Below are positions 47,919-56,186 of a stretch of 64,000 bases of DNA, one piece after another. The first letter of the stretch is position 1. Each line of letters begins with the position of its first letter. The notes below the pieces were generated by a model. It ran no database searches and was not told where the DNA came from. It was given only the letters and a program-made list of their open reading frames with translations. Source of the DNA: NCEH01 sp043195135 (GTDB lineage Bacteria; Pseudomonadota; Alphaproteobacteria; Rhizobiales; Xanthobacteraceae); NCBI RefSeq assembly GCF_043195135.1, contig NZ_JBAFWP010000002.1; one strand, 5' to 3'. The position numbers and the translations under genes are program-made.

Positions 47919-49451
47919 TCAGGCCGCCGCGCGCTGCCGGTCGGCGAGGGCGCGATAGGCCAGCGCCTCGGCGAGGTGCCGGCGCCCGAGGGTTTCCGCG
48001 CCGTCGAGGTCGGCCAGGGTGCGGGCGACCTTGAGCACCCGGTGGTAGCCGCGCGCCGACAGATTCATGGCGCCGGCGGCATCGCGCAGCAAAGCGAGCC
48101 CGCCCGCATCGGGCGCGGCGACCACCTCCAGCAGCGGGCCCGAGGCCTGGGCATTGGTGCGGACGTCGGGCCGGTCCAGCGCGGCATAGCGCTCGACCTG
48201 GAGCGCGCGCGCGGCGGCGACCCGGGCCGCCACCTCCCGCGAGCCCTCGGCCGGGGCGGGCAGCACCAGATCGGCGGCGGTGACGGCCGGCACATCCAGA
48301 TACAGGTCGATGCGGTCGAGGAACGGGCCGGAGAGGCGCGCCTGGTAATCCTCCTTGCAGCGCGGCCCGCGCTTGCAGGTGAAGCCCGGTTCGCCCGCAT
48401 GGCCGCAGCGGCAGGGGTTCATGGCGGCGATCAGCTGGAACCGCGCCGGATAGGTCACGCGATGATTGGCGCGGGCGATCAGCACGTCGCCGGTCTCCAG
48501 GGGCTGGCGCAGGGAATCCAGCACCTGGGGCGAGAATTCCGGCAATTCGTCCAGGAACAGCACGCCGTGATGGGCGAGCGAGACCTCGCCCGGCTTCGCC
48601 TTCGCCCCGCCGCCCACCATCGCCGCCATGCTGGCGGAATGGTGCGGCGCGCGGAACGGCCGGCGGTCCACCAGGGCGCCGTCCTGGATCGCGCCCGCCA
48701 CCGAGGCAACCATGGAGACGTCCAGCATCTCCGCCGGCGAGAGCGGCGGCAGGATGGAGGGCAGGCGCTGGGCCAGCATGGATTTGCCGGCGCCGGGCGG
48801 GCCGACATACAGCAGATTGTGGCCGCCGGCGGCCGCGACTTCGAGCGCGCGCTTGGCGGTTTCCTGGCCCTTCACGTCCCTGAGGTCGAGGTTCGAGCCT
48901 CCGGGCGGGCGCAGGCGCGGGTCGGGCCGGGCGAGGATCTGCCGGCCCGTGACATGGTTCGCCAGCTGGATCAGCGAGATGGGCGCGAGAATCTCCATGT
49001 CCGGGCTGGCCCAGGCGGCTTCCGCGCCGCAGGCGCCGGGACAGATCAGCCCGTGTCCGCGCGCATTGGCGCCGATCGCCGCCGGCAGCACGCCCGCCAC
49101 CGCGGCGATGGACCCGTCCAGCCCGAGTTCGCCCACCACGGTGAAGCCGGCGAGCGCGTCGCCCGGGATGGCGCCGATCGCCGCCATCAGCCCGAGCGCG
49201 ATGGGCAGATCATAATGGGAGCCTTCCTTCGGCAGGTCGGCGGGGGCGAGATTGATGGTGATGCGCCGTGCCGGCAGGGCGAGCCCGGAGGCGATCAGGG
49301 CGGCGCGCACCCGCTCCTTGGCTTCCGTCACGGCCTTGTCGGGCAGGCCGACGATGGTGAAGGCCGGCAGGCCCGGCGCCACATGCACCTGCACATCCAC
49401 CGGCCGGGCGTCCACGCCCTCGAACGCCACCGTCGCCACACGCTGGATCAC
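47919..49451 (-). CDS. YifB/ComM-family Mg-chelatase-like AAA+ ATPase
   Basis: The 510-residue protein has an N-terminal Lon-S16-like domain (VDVQVHVAPGLPAFTIVGLPDKAVTEAKERV) and an AAA+ core with Walker A VGPPGAGKSMLAQRLPSILPPL, Walker B VLFLDELPEFSPQVLDSLRQPLE and sensor NPCRCGHAGEPGFTC. A MgChlI C-terminal domain follows (SARGYHRVLKVARTLADLDG). ComM is a branch-migration helicase in natural transformation; YifB members more broadly are DNA-processing. In this order it is commonly near gshB and rsmI, as here. Confidence 0.93.
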   Translation of the reverse strand: MIQRVATVAFEGVDARPVDVQVHVAPGLPAFTIVGLPDKAVTEAKERVRAALIASGLALPARRITINLAPADLPKEGSHYDLPIALGLMAAIGAIPGDALAGFTVVGELGLDGSIAAVAGVLPAAIGANARGHGLICPGACGAEAAWASPDMEILAPISLIQLANHVTGRQILARPDPRLRPPGGSNLDLRDVKGQETAKRALEVAAAGGHNLLYVGPPGAGKSMLAQRLPSILPPLSPAEMLDVSMVASVAGAIQDGALVDRRPFRAPHHSASMAAMVGGGAKAKPGEVSLAHHGVLFLDELPEFSPQVLDSLRQPLETGDVLIARANHRVTYPARFQLIAAMNPCRCGHAGEPGFTCKRGPRCKEDYQARLSGPFLDRIDLYLDVPAVTAADLVLPAPAEGSREVAARVAAARALQVERYAALDRPDVRTNAQASGPLLEVVAAPDAGGLALLRDAAGAMNLSARGYHRVLKVARTLADLDGAETLGRRHLAEALAYRALADRQRAAA

Positions 49452-49621
49452 GCTTCAGCCCCCCGGCTTGAGAGTGCCACCCAAGGTAGTGGAGGGCGGC
49501 CGGCGGCACAAGAACAGATTGGGAACACCGGCGTTTACGCGCGCTTTATGGAAGACGCACCGGTTCCCGATGGCGCCCTTACGGCCGGCGGCGGGATAAG
49601 GGCGGCCGTGAGGACCCGATC

Positions 49622-49801
49622 ATGACCCAAACGCATTATTTCTCCCCCGCCGCCGCCCCCGTTCCGCGCGCCCGGCCGTTGCCGCCGCAGCAGACCCGGG
49701 GCTCCGGCCGGCCCGGTCCGCTGGCCCGCATGGCGCTGAAGGCGGCCGTCCTCGTGCCGCTGCTGGTGCTGGCCTTCGTGTTCCACGCCCTGCTGGGCTG
49801 A
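49622..49801 (+). CDS. 59-residue single-pass membrane protein, unknown
   Basis: ATG at 49622 to TGA at 49801 encodes 59 residues: a Pro/Arg-rich N-terminal half (SPAAAPVPRARPLPPQQTRG) and a C-terminal hydrophobic segment (ALKAAVLVPLLVLAFVFHAL) long enough to span the membrane. It is too short for standard ORF lists. Supporting points are the single TM layout and the neighbouring tiny gene with a similar layout starting 48 bp downstream. Family not recognised. Confidence 0.5.
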   Translation: MTQTHYFSPAAAPVPRARPLPPQQTRGSGRPGPLARMALKAAVLVPLLVLAFVFHALLG

Positions 49802-49849
49802 AGGGGGCGGCCGTCCGGATCATCGGCGCGGTCCCCAGGAGGTGGATGG

Positions 49850-50065
49850 ATGACCCATATTCAACCCTTGCCCCCGACTTCCCGCCGCGAGGACGCGCGG
49901 GAGGCCGAACCCGCACCCCACCTCGGCTGGGCCGAGTGGGGCAGCCTGGGAAATGGCCGCGTCCTTCCGTTCACATACGCCCCCCTGCGGGACGCAGGCC
50001 CGGTCTGCATCCGCGGCCTGCTGGTTGCGTTTGCCCTCGTCTGCATCATTGCTATGGTGCGGTGA
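49850..50065 (+). CDS. 71-residue single-pass membrane protein, unknown
   Basis: The start at 49850 follows a strong AGGAGGTGG ribosome site with about 6 nt spacing. The protein (MTHIQPLPPTSRREDAREAE...) has a charged N-terminus, a central WAEWGSLGNGR segment and a C-terminal transmembrane stretch (IRGLLVAFALVCIIAMVR). It shares the Pro-rich N-terminus/C-terminal-TM layout with the preceding 59-residue gene, so the two may be one operon. Family not recognised. An ATG at 49846 in another frame fuses into the methyltransferase frame and is rejected. Confidence 0.55.
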   Translation: MTHIQPLPPTSRREDAREAEPAPHLGWAEWGSLGNGRVLPFTYAPLRDAGPVCIRGLLVAFALVCIIAMVR

Positions 50066-50133
50066 GGGCGCCTGCGGCGCTCCCCGACTGCGTGTTCCTG
50101 CCGCGATTTCTTGCGCAACCAAAGCCTTGCACC

Positions 50134-50910
50134 ATGACCCATCTGAAAGACGGCGACCACGAGCGCCTCGTCTCCGCCCAGTTCAGCCCCCAGGCCGCCG
50201 CTTATGTCGCGAGTGCGGTCCACGCCCAAGGCGCGGATCTCGATGCCCTGGCGCAGATGATGGCGGGCCGTGGCGCTGCGCGGGTGCTGGATCTCGGCTG
50301 CGGCGGCGGCCACGTGAGCTTCACCGTGGCGCCCCACGTGGCGCGGGTGGTCGCCTATGATCTGTCGGACCGCATGCTGGAGGCGGTCGCGGGGGAGGCG
50401 CAGCGGCGCGGCCTCGGCAATATCGAGACCGCCTGGGGCGTGGCGGAGGAATTGCCGTTTTCCGATGCCAGCTTCGATTTCGTGGTGTCGCGCTTCAGCG
50501 CCCATCATTGGCGCGATCTGTCCGCGGGGCTGGCGCAGGCGCGCCGGGTGCTGAAGCCGAACGGGCGGGCGATCTTCATGGATGTGGTCGCGCCGCCCAG
50601 CGATGTGCTGGACACGTTTCTCCAGGCCGTCGAGCTTCTGCGCGACCCCTCCCACGCCCGCGACTTCGCGGTCAGCGAATGGGTGGAGCGCGCGCAGGCG
50701 GCGGGGCTGGCGTGCCAGTCGATCACCGAAGGGCGGTTGCGGCTGGAGTTTTCCTCCTGGATCGCCCGCATCAACACGCCCGACCTGCACGTGGCGGCGA
50801 TCCGCTCGCTTCAGGAACTGGCCACGCGCGACGTGCGCGCCCATTTCGAGATCGAGGACGACGGCAGCTTCACCCTCGATACCGCGACGCTTCTGTTCGC
50901 GCCGGTCTGA
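50134..50910 (+). CDS. Class I SAM-dependent methyltransferase (Methyltransf_11)
   Basis: The 258-residue protein has motif I VLDLGCGGGHVSFTVAP, motif II acidic VVAYDLSDRML, motif III AEELPFSDASFDFVVSRFSAHHW and motif IV RVLKPNGRAIFMDVVAPP. It is UbiE/YcgJ-like. Substrate unknown; such proteins methylate quinones, lipids or small acids. Start 50134 (MTHLKDGDHERLVSAQFSPQAAAY) fits the family. It is convergent with the PHA-system gene (4 bp apart). Confidence 0.87.
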   Translation: MTHLKDGDHERLVSAQFSPQAAAYVASAVHAQGADLDALAQMMAGRGAARVLDLGCGGGHVSFTVAPHVARVVAYDLSDRMLEAVAGEAQRRGLGNIETAWGVAEELPFSDASFDFVVSRFSAHHWRDLSAGLAQARRVLKPNGRAIFMDVVAPPSDVLDTFLQAVELLRDPSHARDFAVSEWVERAQAAGLACQSITEGRLRLEFSSWIARINTPDLHVAAIRSLQELATRDVRAHFEIEDDGSFTLDTATLLFAPV

Positions 50911-50913
50911 GGC

Positions 50914-51228
50914 CTATTTCTTCTGCCCCAGCATCAAATTGCCCTGCTTCTGGATCAGCGCCTTGGCCTTTTCCGCCATCAGGTGCAGCAGCCAGGGCAG
51001 CTCCACGGAGAGATGCACGGCGGTGTCCGCCACGTCCAGCGTGCCGTGGGCCGTGTGGCCGAGCACGCCGACGCGGAATTGCAGGTGGGAATCGGTCCAG
51101 GTCTCTTCCATCACCTGCAATTTGTCGCCGAACTTCGCCCGCACGCTGGTGAGCCCGCCCTGGAGGCGACGCGTCGCCTCCGCCTTGCCGAGCTTGTGGG
51201 GGATGGAGACGGTCAAGGGCTGGGGCAT
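50914..51228 (-). CDS. Polyhydroxyalkanoic acid system family small protein
   Basis: The 104-residue protein matches the PHA_gran_rgn family: MPQPLTVSIPHKLGKAEATRRLQGGLTSV at the start, a central beta segment and a hydrophobic-Leu/Lys C-terminus (LLHLMAEKAKALIQKQGNL). Members are associated with PHA granule metabolism, but function is not defined and no phaCAB gene is nearby. It lies 35 bp downstream of gshB in the same orientation, likely co-transcribed. Confidence 0.8.
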   Translation of the reverse strand: MPQPLTVSIPHKLGKAEATRRLQGGLTSVRAKFGDKLQVMEETWTDSHLQFRVGVLGHTAHGTLDVADTAVHLSVELPWLLHLMAEKAKALIQKQGNLMLGQKK

Positions 51229-51263
51229 GGCGGCACCTCGGCTGAGTGGACGGCAGGACGCGG

Positions 51264-52208
51264 TCAGGCGCCCCGCTTTTCTTCGATCTTGTCCCAGATC
51301 TGCGCGGCGATATCGGGGCCGCCGAGCCGCTTGATGGCGCGCAGCCCGGTGGGGGAGGTGACGTTGATCTCGGTCAGATTGCCGTCGATCACGTCGATGC
51401 CGACGAACAGCAGGCCGCGAGCGCGCAGCTCCGGGCCGATGCGCCTGCAGATTTCCTGCTCGCGGTCGGTGAGGTCGGTGGGCTTGGCGGCGCCGCCGCG
51501 CACCATGTTGGAGCGCAGATCCCCTTCGCTCGGCACGCGATTGACCGCGCCGGCGGCTTCCCCGTCCACCAGGATGATGCGCTTGTCGCCGTGCTTCACC
51601 TCGGGCAGGAAACGCTGGATCACCCAGGGCTCGCGGAAGGTGACGGCGAAGAAATCATAGAGCGAACCGAAATTCAGGTCGTCGGCGGTGAGGCGGAACA
51701 CGGCGCCGCCGCCATGGCCGTAGAGCGGCTTCATCACCACGTCGCCGAACTCGGCCCGGAAGGCCTTGATCTCGTCGAGGTCGCGGGTGATCAGGGTGGG
51801 CGGCATCAGCTCGGGAAAATCGGTGACGAAGATTTTCTCCGGCGCGTTGCGCACCTGGGCGGGGTCGTTCACCACCAAGGTCTTGGGGTGGATGCGCTCC
51901 AGCATGTGGGTGGTGGTCACATAGGCCATGTCGAACGGCGGGTCCTGGCGCAGCAGCACCACGTCGTAATCGCTCAGCGCCACGCGCCGCTTCTCGCCCA
52001 GGGTGAAATGCTTGCCCGCCTCGTCGGCGACGGTCAGCGGCTCGACGGTGGCGAACACCTTGCCGTCGCGCATGGCGAGCTGGTCGGGGGTATAGTGCAC
52101 CAGCGCGTGGCCGCGCTTCTGGGCTTCGAGCAGCAGCGCGAACGTGGAATCGCCGGCAATATTGATGCGGGCGATATGGTCCATCTGGACCGCGACCTGA
52201 AGGGCCAT
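51264..52208 (-). CDS. gshB: Glutathione synthetase
   Basis: The 314-residue ATP-grasp enzyme has VQMDHIARINIAGDSTFALLLEAQKRGH, the DYDVVLLRQDPPFDM loop, MKPLYGHGGGAVFR (ATP-binding) and FVGIDVIDGNLTEINVTSPTG (Mg/substrate). It adds Gly to gamma-Glu-Cys. Start 52208 (MALQVAVQMDHIARIN) is the family start; an upstream ATG adds 9 residues. The yifB, PHA-protein, gshB, yraN, rsmI order is a recurring alphaproteobacterial neighbourhood, here interrupted by the hydrolase gene. Confidence 0.95.
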   Translation of the reverse strand: MALQVAVQMDHIARINIAGDSTFALLLEAQKRGHALVHYTPDQLAMRDGKVFATVEPLTVADEAGKHFTLGEKRRVALSDYDVVLLRQDPPFDMAYVTTTHMLERIHPKTLVVNDPAQVRNAPEKIFVTDFPELMPPTLITRDLDEIKAFRAEFGDVVMKPLYGHGGGAVFRLTADDLNFGSLYDFFAVTFREPWVIQRFLPEVKHGDKRIILVDGEAAGAVNRVPSEGDLRSNMVRGGAAKPTDLTDREQEICRRIGPELRARGLLFVGIDVIDGNLTEINVTSPTGLRAIKRLGGPDIAAQIWDKIEEKRGA

Positions 52209-52358
52209 GGAAATCTCCGGCGGGGCGCCCGGCAAAGGCGTGTCGAGCCTTATCTATAGGCGCGCCCGCCTTGCCGCCAGACCGGCGCGACGCCGCGCTT
52301 GACGCGGTGCCGGTTTTTCCGCACCCGTGCGCCCATCGCGGCGGGCGAGGGGGACAGG

Positions 52359-53300
52359 ATGATCCGGCGAACGGGCGCGGCGCTGGCTGCGATCTGCATG
52401 CTTCTTTCGGGCGGACCGGCCCTGGCGCAAGGCGCGCCGGAGCCGACGCCCCCGCTCCAGGCCGAGCCCGCCTTCCAGCCGCGCATCGCGCGGGTGAAGG
52501 TCGGCGACATCGAGATGGGCTATTATGCCCGCGGGCAGGGCGCGCCCCTGGTGATGATCATGGGGCTCGGCGCCACCATGGCCGATTGGGATCCGGCGCT
52601 GCTGGAGGCGCTCGCCCACGACCGCACGCTGATCGTGATCGACAATCGCGGCTGCGGCTTTTCCTCCGACACGGCGCAGAATCACACCAGCATCGCGCAG
52701 ATGGCGGACGATGCCGCCGGGCTGGTGGCGGCGCTTGGCTACGACAAGGTGGACGTGCTCGGCTATTCCATGGGCGCGATGATCGCGGGCCAGATGGCGA
52801 TCCGCCATCCGCAGGTCCTGCGTTCGCTGATGCTGCTGGCGCCGAGCCCGGGCGGCAGCCACGAGGTGCCGTCCCCGCCGGGCGTGCTGGAGGCGATCGC
52901 CCACCACACGCTCGCGCTGCCGCAGGTGCTGGCCCTGTTGTTCCCCGAGGATCCCGCCGGCCAGGAAGCCGGGCGCGCTTTGGTTCTGCGCGCGGTCGCC
53001 GGTCGCAAGGCGGGGACGATCCCGGCGGCGCCGGCCTGTTCGGATGAGACCGGCACGCGCCAGGTGGAGGCGCTGCGGCAGTTTTCCGCCTCCGATGCCA
53101 ATTATGACGCGCTGCCCGCCATCGCGACGCCGAGCCTGGTGATGGGCGGGCGCGCGGACAAGGTCTTGCCGCCGGCCAATGCGCAGGCGGTGGCGCAGCG
53201 CATCCCCTTTGCCTGGAGCGCTTATTTCGAGGGCGGCCACCTGTTCTGGGCGCAGAGCCGCGCCCGGGTTATCGCCACCCTGCGGGCGTTTCTGCAATAG
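52359..53300 (+). CDS. Secreted alpha/beta hydrolase
   Basis: The 313-residue protein has a signal peptide (MIRRTGAALAAICMLLSGGP, cleavage near ALAQG). Its alpha/beta-hydrolase fold has an oxyanion segment MIMGLGATMADWDP, DNRGCGFSS, nucleophile elbow LGYSMGAMIAGQMA (catalytic Ser), an Asp region GGRADKVLPP and His in FEGGHLFW. The substrate (ester, epoxide or lactone) is not evident. It points opposite to gshB and yraN and breaks their otherwise leftward order, so it was probably inserted. Start 52359 is chosen for the signal peptide. Confidence 0.85.
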   Translation: MIRRTGAALAAICMLLSGGPALAQGAPEPTPPLQAEPAFQPRIARVKVGDIEMGYYARGQGAPLVMIMGLGATMADWDPALLEALAHDRTLIVIDNRGCGFSSDTAQNHTSIAQMADDAAGLVAALGYDKVDVLGYSMGAMIAGQMAIRHPQVLRSLMLLAPSPGGSHEVPSPPGVLEAIAHHTLALPQVLALLFPEDPAGQEAGRALVLRAVAGRKAGTIPAAPACSDETGTRQVEALRQFSASDANYDALPAIATPSLVMGGRADKVLPPANAQAVAQRIPFAWSAYFEGGHLFWAQSRARVIATLRAFLQ

Positions 53301-53327
53301 GCCGCGCCGCCGTCACCCGCGGCCCGC

Positions 53328-53747
53328 TCACGCGTCGGCGTCGAACGCGCCGGGCAGATGCTCGGCCGCGCCATCGAGGCCCAGCAGGATCGCGTCGAAC
53401 CGCATGTCGAGCCCGCACAGCGCCGGGTTCGCGGCGAGATAGGCCTCTGCGGCGGCGGCGATGCGGCGTCTTTGGCGTGGCAGGACCGATTGCGCCGCCT
53501 GGACGAGATCGGCCCGCAGCTTCACCTCGCAGAACACCAGGAGCGTGGCGGTGCGGGCGACGATGTCGAGTTCGCCGGCGCCGGTGCGCACGCGGCGGGC
53601 GAGGATGGCGAAGCCCTGCGCCTCCAGCAGCGCGGCCGCGCGCGCTTCCGCCGCAAGGCCGCGCGCATGGGCGGCCTGCTTCCTGCGGCGGGCGGGGGTA
53701 TCCGCCGGCGGCGCCTTCGCGCGCTTGACCTTGGCCGGCCCGGTCAT
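53328..53747 (-). CDS. yraN: YraN family protein (UPF0102), endonuclease-like
   Basis: The 139-residue protein has the YraN signature: GLAAEARAAALLEAQGFAILARRVRTGAGELDIVA and LVFCEVKLR, the D...ExK-type acidic/Lys cluster of a restriction-endonuclease-like fold. Its start overlaps the rsmI stop by 4 bp (ATGA), so the two are coupled. Biochemical function is unconfirmed. Confidence 0.9.
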   Translation of the reverse strand: MTGPAKVKRAKAPPADTPARRRKQAAHARGLAAEARAAALLEAQGFAILARRVRTGAGELDIVARTATLLVFCEVKLRADLVQAAQSVLPRQRRRIAAAAEAYLAANPALCGLDMRFDAILLGLDGAAEHLPGAFDADA

Positions 53748-54670
53748 GCCTCGTCGGGCGCCTCTTCACCGCTCTCGCCGGCCTGGGAAAGCGCGAGCGC
53801 GCGGGCATAGACCTCGCGCTTGTGGCGTCCGGTAAGGGCGGCGACGGCGGCCACCGCATCCTTCAGCGAATGTTCCGCGAGCGCGCGGGCGAGCGCGGCG
53901 TCCACGTCGTCGTCCTGCGCCGCCTGCGCCACCGGCGGGCCCACCACGAGGACGATCTCGCCCTTGGGGTCGCGCTCGCCGGCATATTGGGCGGCGAGCT
54001 CCGGCAGGGGCCCGCGCCGCACCTCCTCGAACGCCTTGGTCAGTTCCCGGCACACGGCGGCACGGCGCGGACCGAGGATCTCGGCGAGGTCGGCGAGGCT
54101 TTCGGCGAGGCGCGGGCCGGTCTCGTACAGCACCAAAGTCGAGGGAATGCGCGACAGCTCGGTGATGCGGTTGCGCCGCTGGCCGGGCTTGGGCGGCAAA
54201 AATCCGTCGAACAGGAAGCGGTCGGTGGGCAGGCCCGCCGCCACCAATGCGGCGAGGAGCGCGGAGGCGCCGGGCAAAGGGAAGATGCGATGGCCGGCCT
54301 CGGCCACCTCCACCACCAGCTTGTAGCCGGGGTCGGAGATCAGCGGCGTTCCGGCGTCCGACACCAGCGCCAGCGCCTGCCCTCCGGCGAGGCGCGCCAG
54401 CAGCTTCGGCCGCATCGAGGCGCCATTGTGGTCGTGATAGGAAATCAGCGGCGCGTCGATGCCGTAGCGGTCCAGGAGGCGCCGCGTCATGCGCGTGTCC
54501 TCGCAGGCGATGACGTCCGCGCCGGCCAGCGTTTCCAGCGCGCGCACCGTGATATCGCCGAGATTGCCGATGGGCGTGGCCACCACATGCAGGCCGGGCG
54601 CGAGGCGCGCCGCGGGCAAGGTGGTGCCGGCAAGGGTGAAGGAGCGGGGGCGTTCGGCAGGAAGAGTCAT
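53744..54670 (-). CDS. rsmI: 16S rRNA 2'-O-ribose methyltransferase RsmI
   Basis: The 308-residue SAM enzyme has the RsmI/tetrapyrrole-methylase fold: GLHVVATPIGNLGDITVRAL, CEDTRMTRRLLDRYGI, ALVSDAGTPLISDPGYKLV, PLPGASALLAALVAAGLPTDRFLFDGFLP and YETGPRLAESLADL. It methylates C1402 of 16S rRNA at the ribose, the same nucleotide whose base is methylated by RsmH at the left end of this window. yraN overlaps downstream. A 613-bp gap with parS no. 2 lies upstream. Confidence 0.95.
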   Translation of the reverse strand: MTLPAERPRSFTLAGTTLPAARLAPGLHVVATPIGNLGDITVRALETLAGADVIACEDTRMTRRLLDRYGIDAPLISYHDHNGASMRPKLLARLAGGQALALVSDAGTPLISDPGYKLVVEVAEAGHRIFPLPGASALLAALVAAGLPTDRFLFDGFLPPKPGQRRNRITELSRIPSTLVLYETGPRLAESLADLAEILGPRRAAVCRELTKAFEEVRRGPLPELAAQYAGERDPKGEIVLVVGPPVAQAAQDDDVDAALARALAEHSLKDAVAAVAALTGRHKREVYARALALSQAGESGEEAPDEA

Positions 54671-54826
54671 GGCCTTACCTTACCCCAGCCCTGCCGCCCG
54701 TTGAAATTCGCTCCGCGCCCGGTGGAGGGGAAAATGCAGAAGGTCAGGCCCCGATCCGCAGCACCGATCGGCATTCAGCGGGGAGGAGGTGCCTCGTCGA
54801 GGCGGTTGACGCCGGGTGCGCGCGAT

Positions 54827-54955
54827 CGTCTTTCTTTCGCCGGCCGTCATGGCCGGGCGCGTCCCGGCCCTCCGCGCCGGGCCGCTGGGGCGGGCCTGGA
54901 AACGCTGGCACCAAAGGTGCCGCGTGGAGGCACGGGAGAAGCCCGTGCAGGACGA
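54827..54955 (+). repeat. Dispersed 129-bp repeat (family B), copy 2
   Basis: It aligns over its whole length with the reverse complement of 11837-11965; shared blocks include TTCTTTCNCCGGCCGTCATG, GCCGGGC, CGCCGGGCCGC and CGCGTGGA. It lies 100 bp upstream of parS no. 2 in the rsmI-amidohydrolase gap. No coding potential. Confidence 0.8.
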
Positions 54956-55040
54956 TCTCTCCTGAACAGCGTCAATCCATCCCTGTCGATCGATCCTCGG
55001 CCGGTGCCGACCGGGTGGTCCCGGAAGGGTCTGCAAAGCC

Positions 55041-55157
55041 CGGTTTCTGCGAGAAATGTTTCACGTGAAACATACACTTAGCGCAGACGAACAGCGGTTT
55101 CGTGAAGCGGTTCGGGGGCTCTTCCGCGGACCAAACCGCCGTTTCGGGCGATGTTCG
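55041..55157 (+). repeat. parS-containing repeat element, copy 2
   Basis: It is the partner of 10841-10956, in the same orientation, with similarity extending 16 bp before and about 85 bp after parS. The remaining bases to 55283 include a run of nine G at about 55228 and no evident gene. Confidence 0.7.
55057..55072 (+). other. parS centromere site (ParB/Spo0J binding), copy 2
   Basis: TGTTTCACGTGAAACA is identical to the site at 10857 and lies 44.2 kb from it. It is intergenic between rsmI and the amidohydrolase. A pair of perfect consensus sites in this window suggests origin-proximal location. Confidence 0.95.
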
Positions 55158-55283
55158 CCGCAGATGAATCCGGTTCCGTCCGCCTGAGCCAGGCGGCCGG
55201 GCCGGAGCGCCACGCGCTGTCGCAAGCCGGCCGTCGGGGGGGGGCGCAGGCGGGCGACGATGCCGGCGCGGCCGCGCCGGCGG

Positions 55284-56186
55284 TCAGGCCCAGTAGAGGC
55301 GGGCGGGGTTGTCCACCAGAACCTGCTGGCGCAGGGCGTCGCTCGGCAGCCAGCGGCCGGCGAGATCCACCAGATCGGTGGTGTCGGGCACGGCGTCCCA
55401 GAGTTCGGAATGGGGCCAGTCGCTGGCCCAGAGCAGGCGGTCGGGCCGGGCGGCGACCAGCGCCTCCACCAGGGGCAGAAGATCGTCGAACGGCGCACCG
55501 AGGCGGCTCGCGCGATAGGGGGCGGAGAGCTTCAGCCACAGCCGGCCGCTGTCGAGCGGGCGCAGCAGGTTCAGAAAGGGCGGGCTTGAGGTGCCGAGCC
55601 GCGGGTCCGGCAGGCCGAAATGATCCACCACCAGGGGCACCGGCACGGCGGCGAACAGGTCGTCCAGCTCGGCCAGCCGCTCCAGCGAGGTCTGAAGCTG
55701 GATATGCCAGCCGAAGGGGGCGATGCGGGCGGCCAGCTGCGGCACGTCTTCCAGCTTCAGCCCGCCGGGATTGCGGGCATTGACGCGCACGCCGCGGACG
55801 CCCTGCGCGTGCAGGGCCGCAAGATCCGCCTCGCGCGTGTCCGGCGCCACCACCACCACGGCGCGGAAGCGATCCGGCGCGCGGGCCATGGCCTCCAGCT
55901 GGGCACGATTGTCGGTGCCGTAGACGCTCGGCTGGATGAGGACCGCGCGGGCGATGCCCGTGTGGGCCATCATCCGTAGATAATCCTCCAGCGTGCAGAG
56001 CTGCGGCGTGTAGTTGCGCGCCTCCGCCAGCGGATAGTCGGCCCTTGGGCCGAAGATGTGCATGTGACAATCGCAGGTGCCCGCCGGCAGAGCGAAGTCG
56101 GGTGCCCGCGTGGGGGCGCGCGGCGGCAGGCAGAGCGGGGCGTAAGCCGGCGCGGTCCCCGCTCCCGTCCCGTCCGGCGTGCTCAT
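55284..56186 (-). CDS. Amidohydrolase (2-pyrone-4,6-dicarboxylate lactonase-like, TIM barrel)
   Basis: The 300-residue metal-dependent hydrolase begins after a Pro-rich leader with the first metal motif CDCHMHIFGP. It continues GIARAVLIQPSVYGTDN, VVVAPDTREADL, VRGVRVNARNPGG and VPLVVDHFGLPDP, and ends LLWASDWPHSELWD with the last Asp. The family opens lactones of sugar or aromatic acids. It overlaps the stop of the IlvD/Edd dehydratase (ATG 56186), so the two form an operon; hydrolysis of a sugar lactone followed by dehydration of the acid is the likely pairing. Confidence 0.86.
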   Translation of the reverse strand: MSTPDGTGAGTAPAYAPLCLPPRAPTRAPDFALPAGTCDCHMHIFGPRADYPLAEARNYTPQLCTLEDYLRMMAHTGIARAVLIQPSVYGTDNRAQLEAMARAPDRFRAVVVVAPDTREADLAALHAQGVRGVRVNARNPGGLKLEDVPQLAARIAPFGWHIQLQTSLERLAELDDLFAAVPVPLVVDHFGLPDPRLGTSSPPFLNLLRPLDSGRLWLKLSAPYRASRLGAPFDDLLPLVEALVAARPDRLLWASDWPHSELWDAVPDTTDLVDLAGRWLPSDALRQQVLVDNPARLYWA

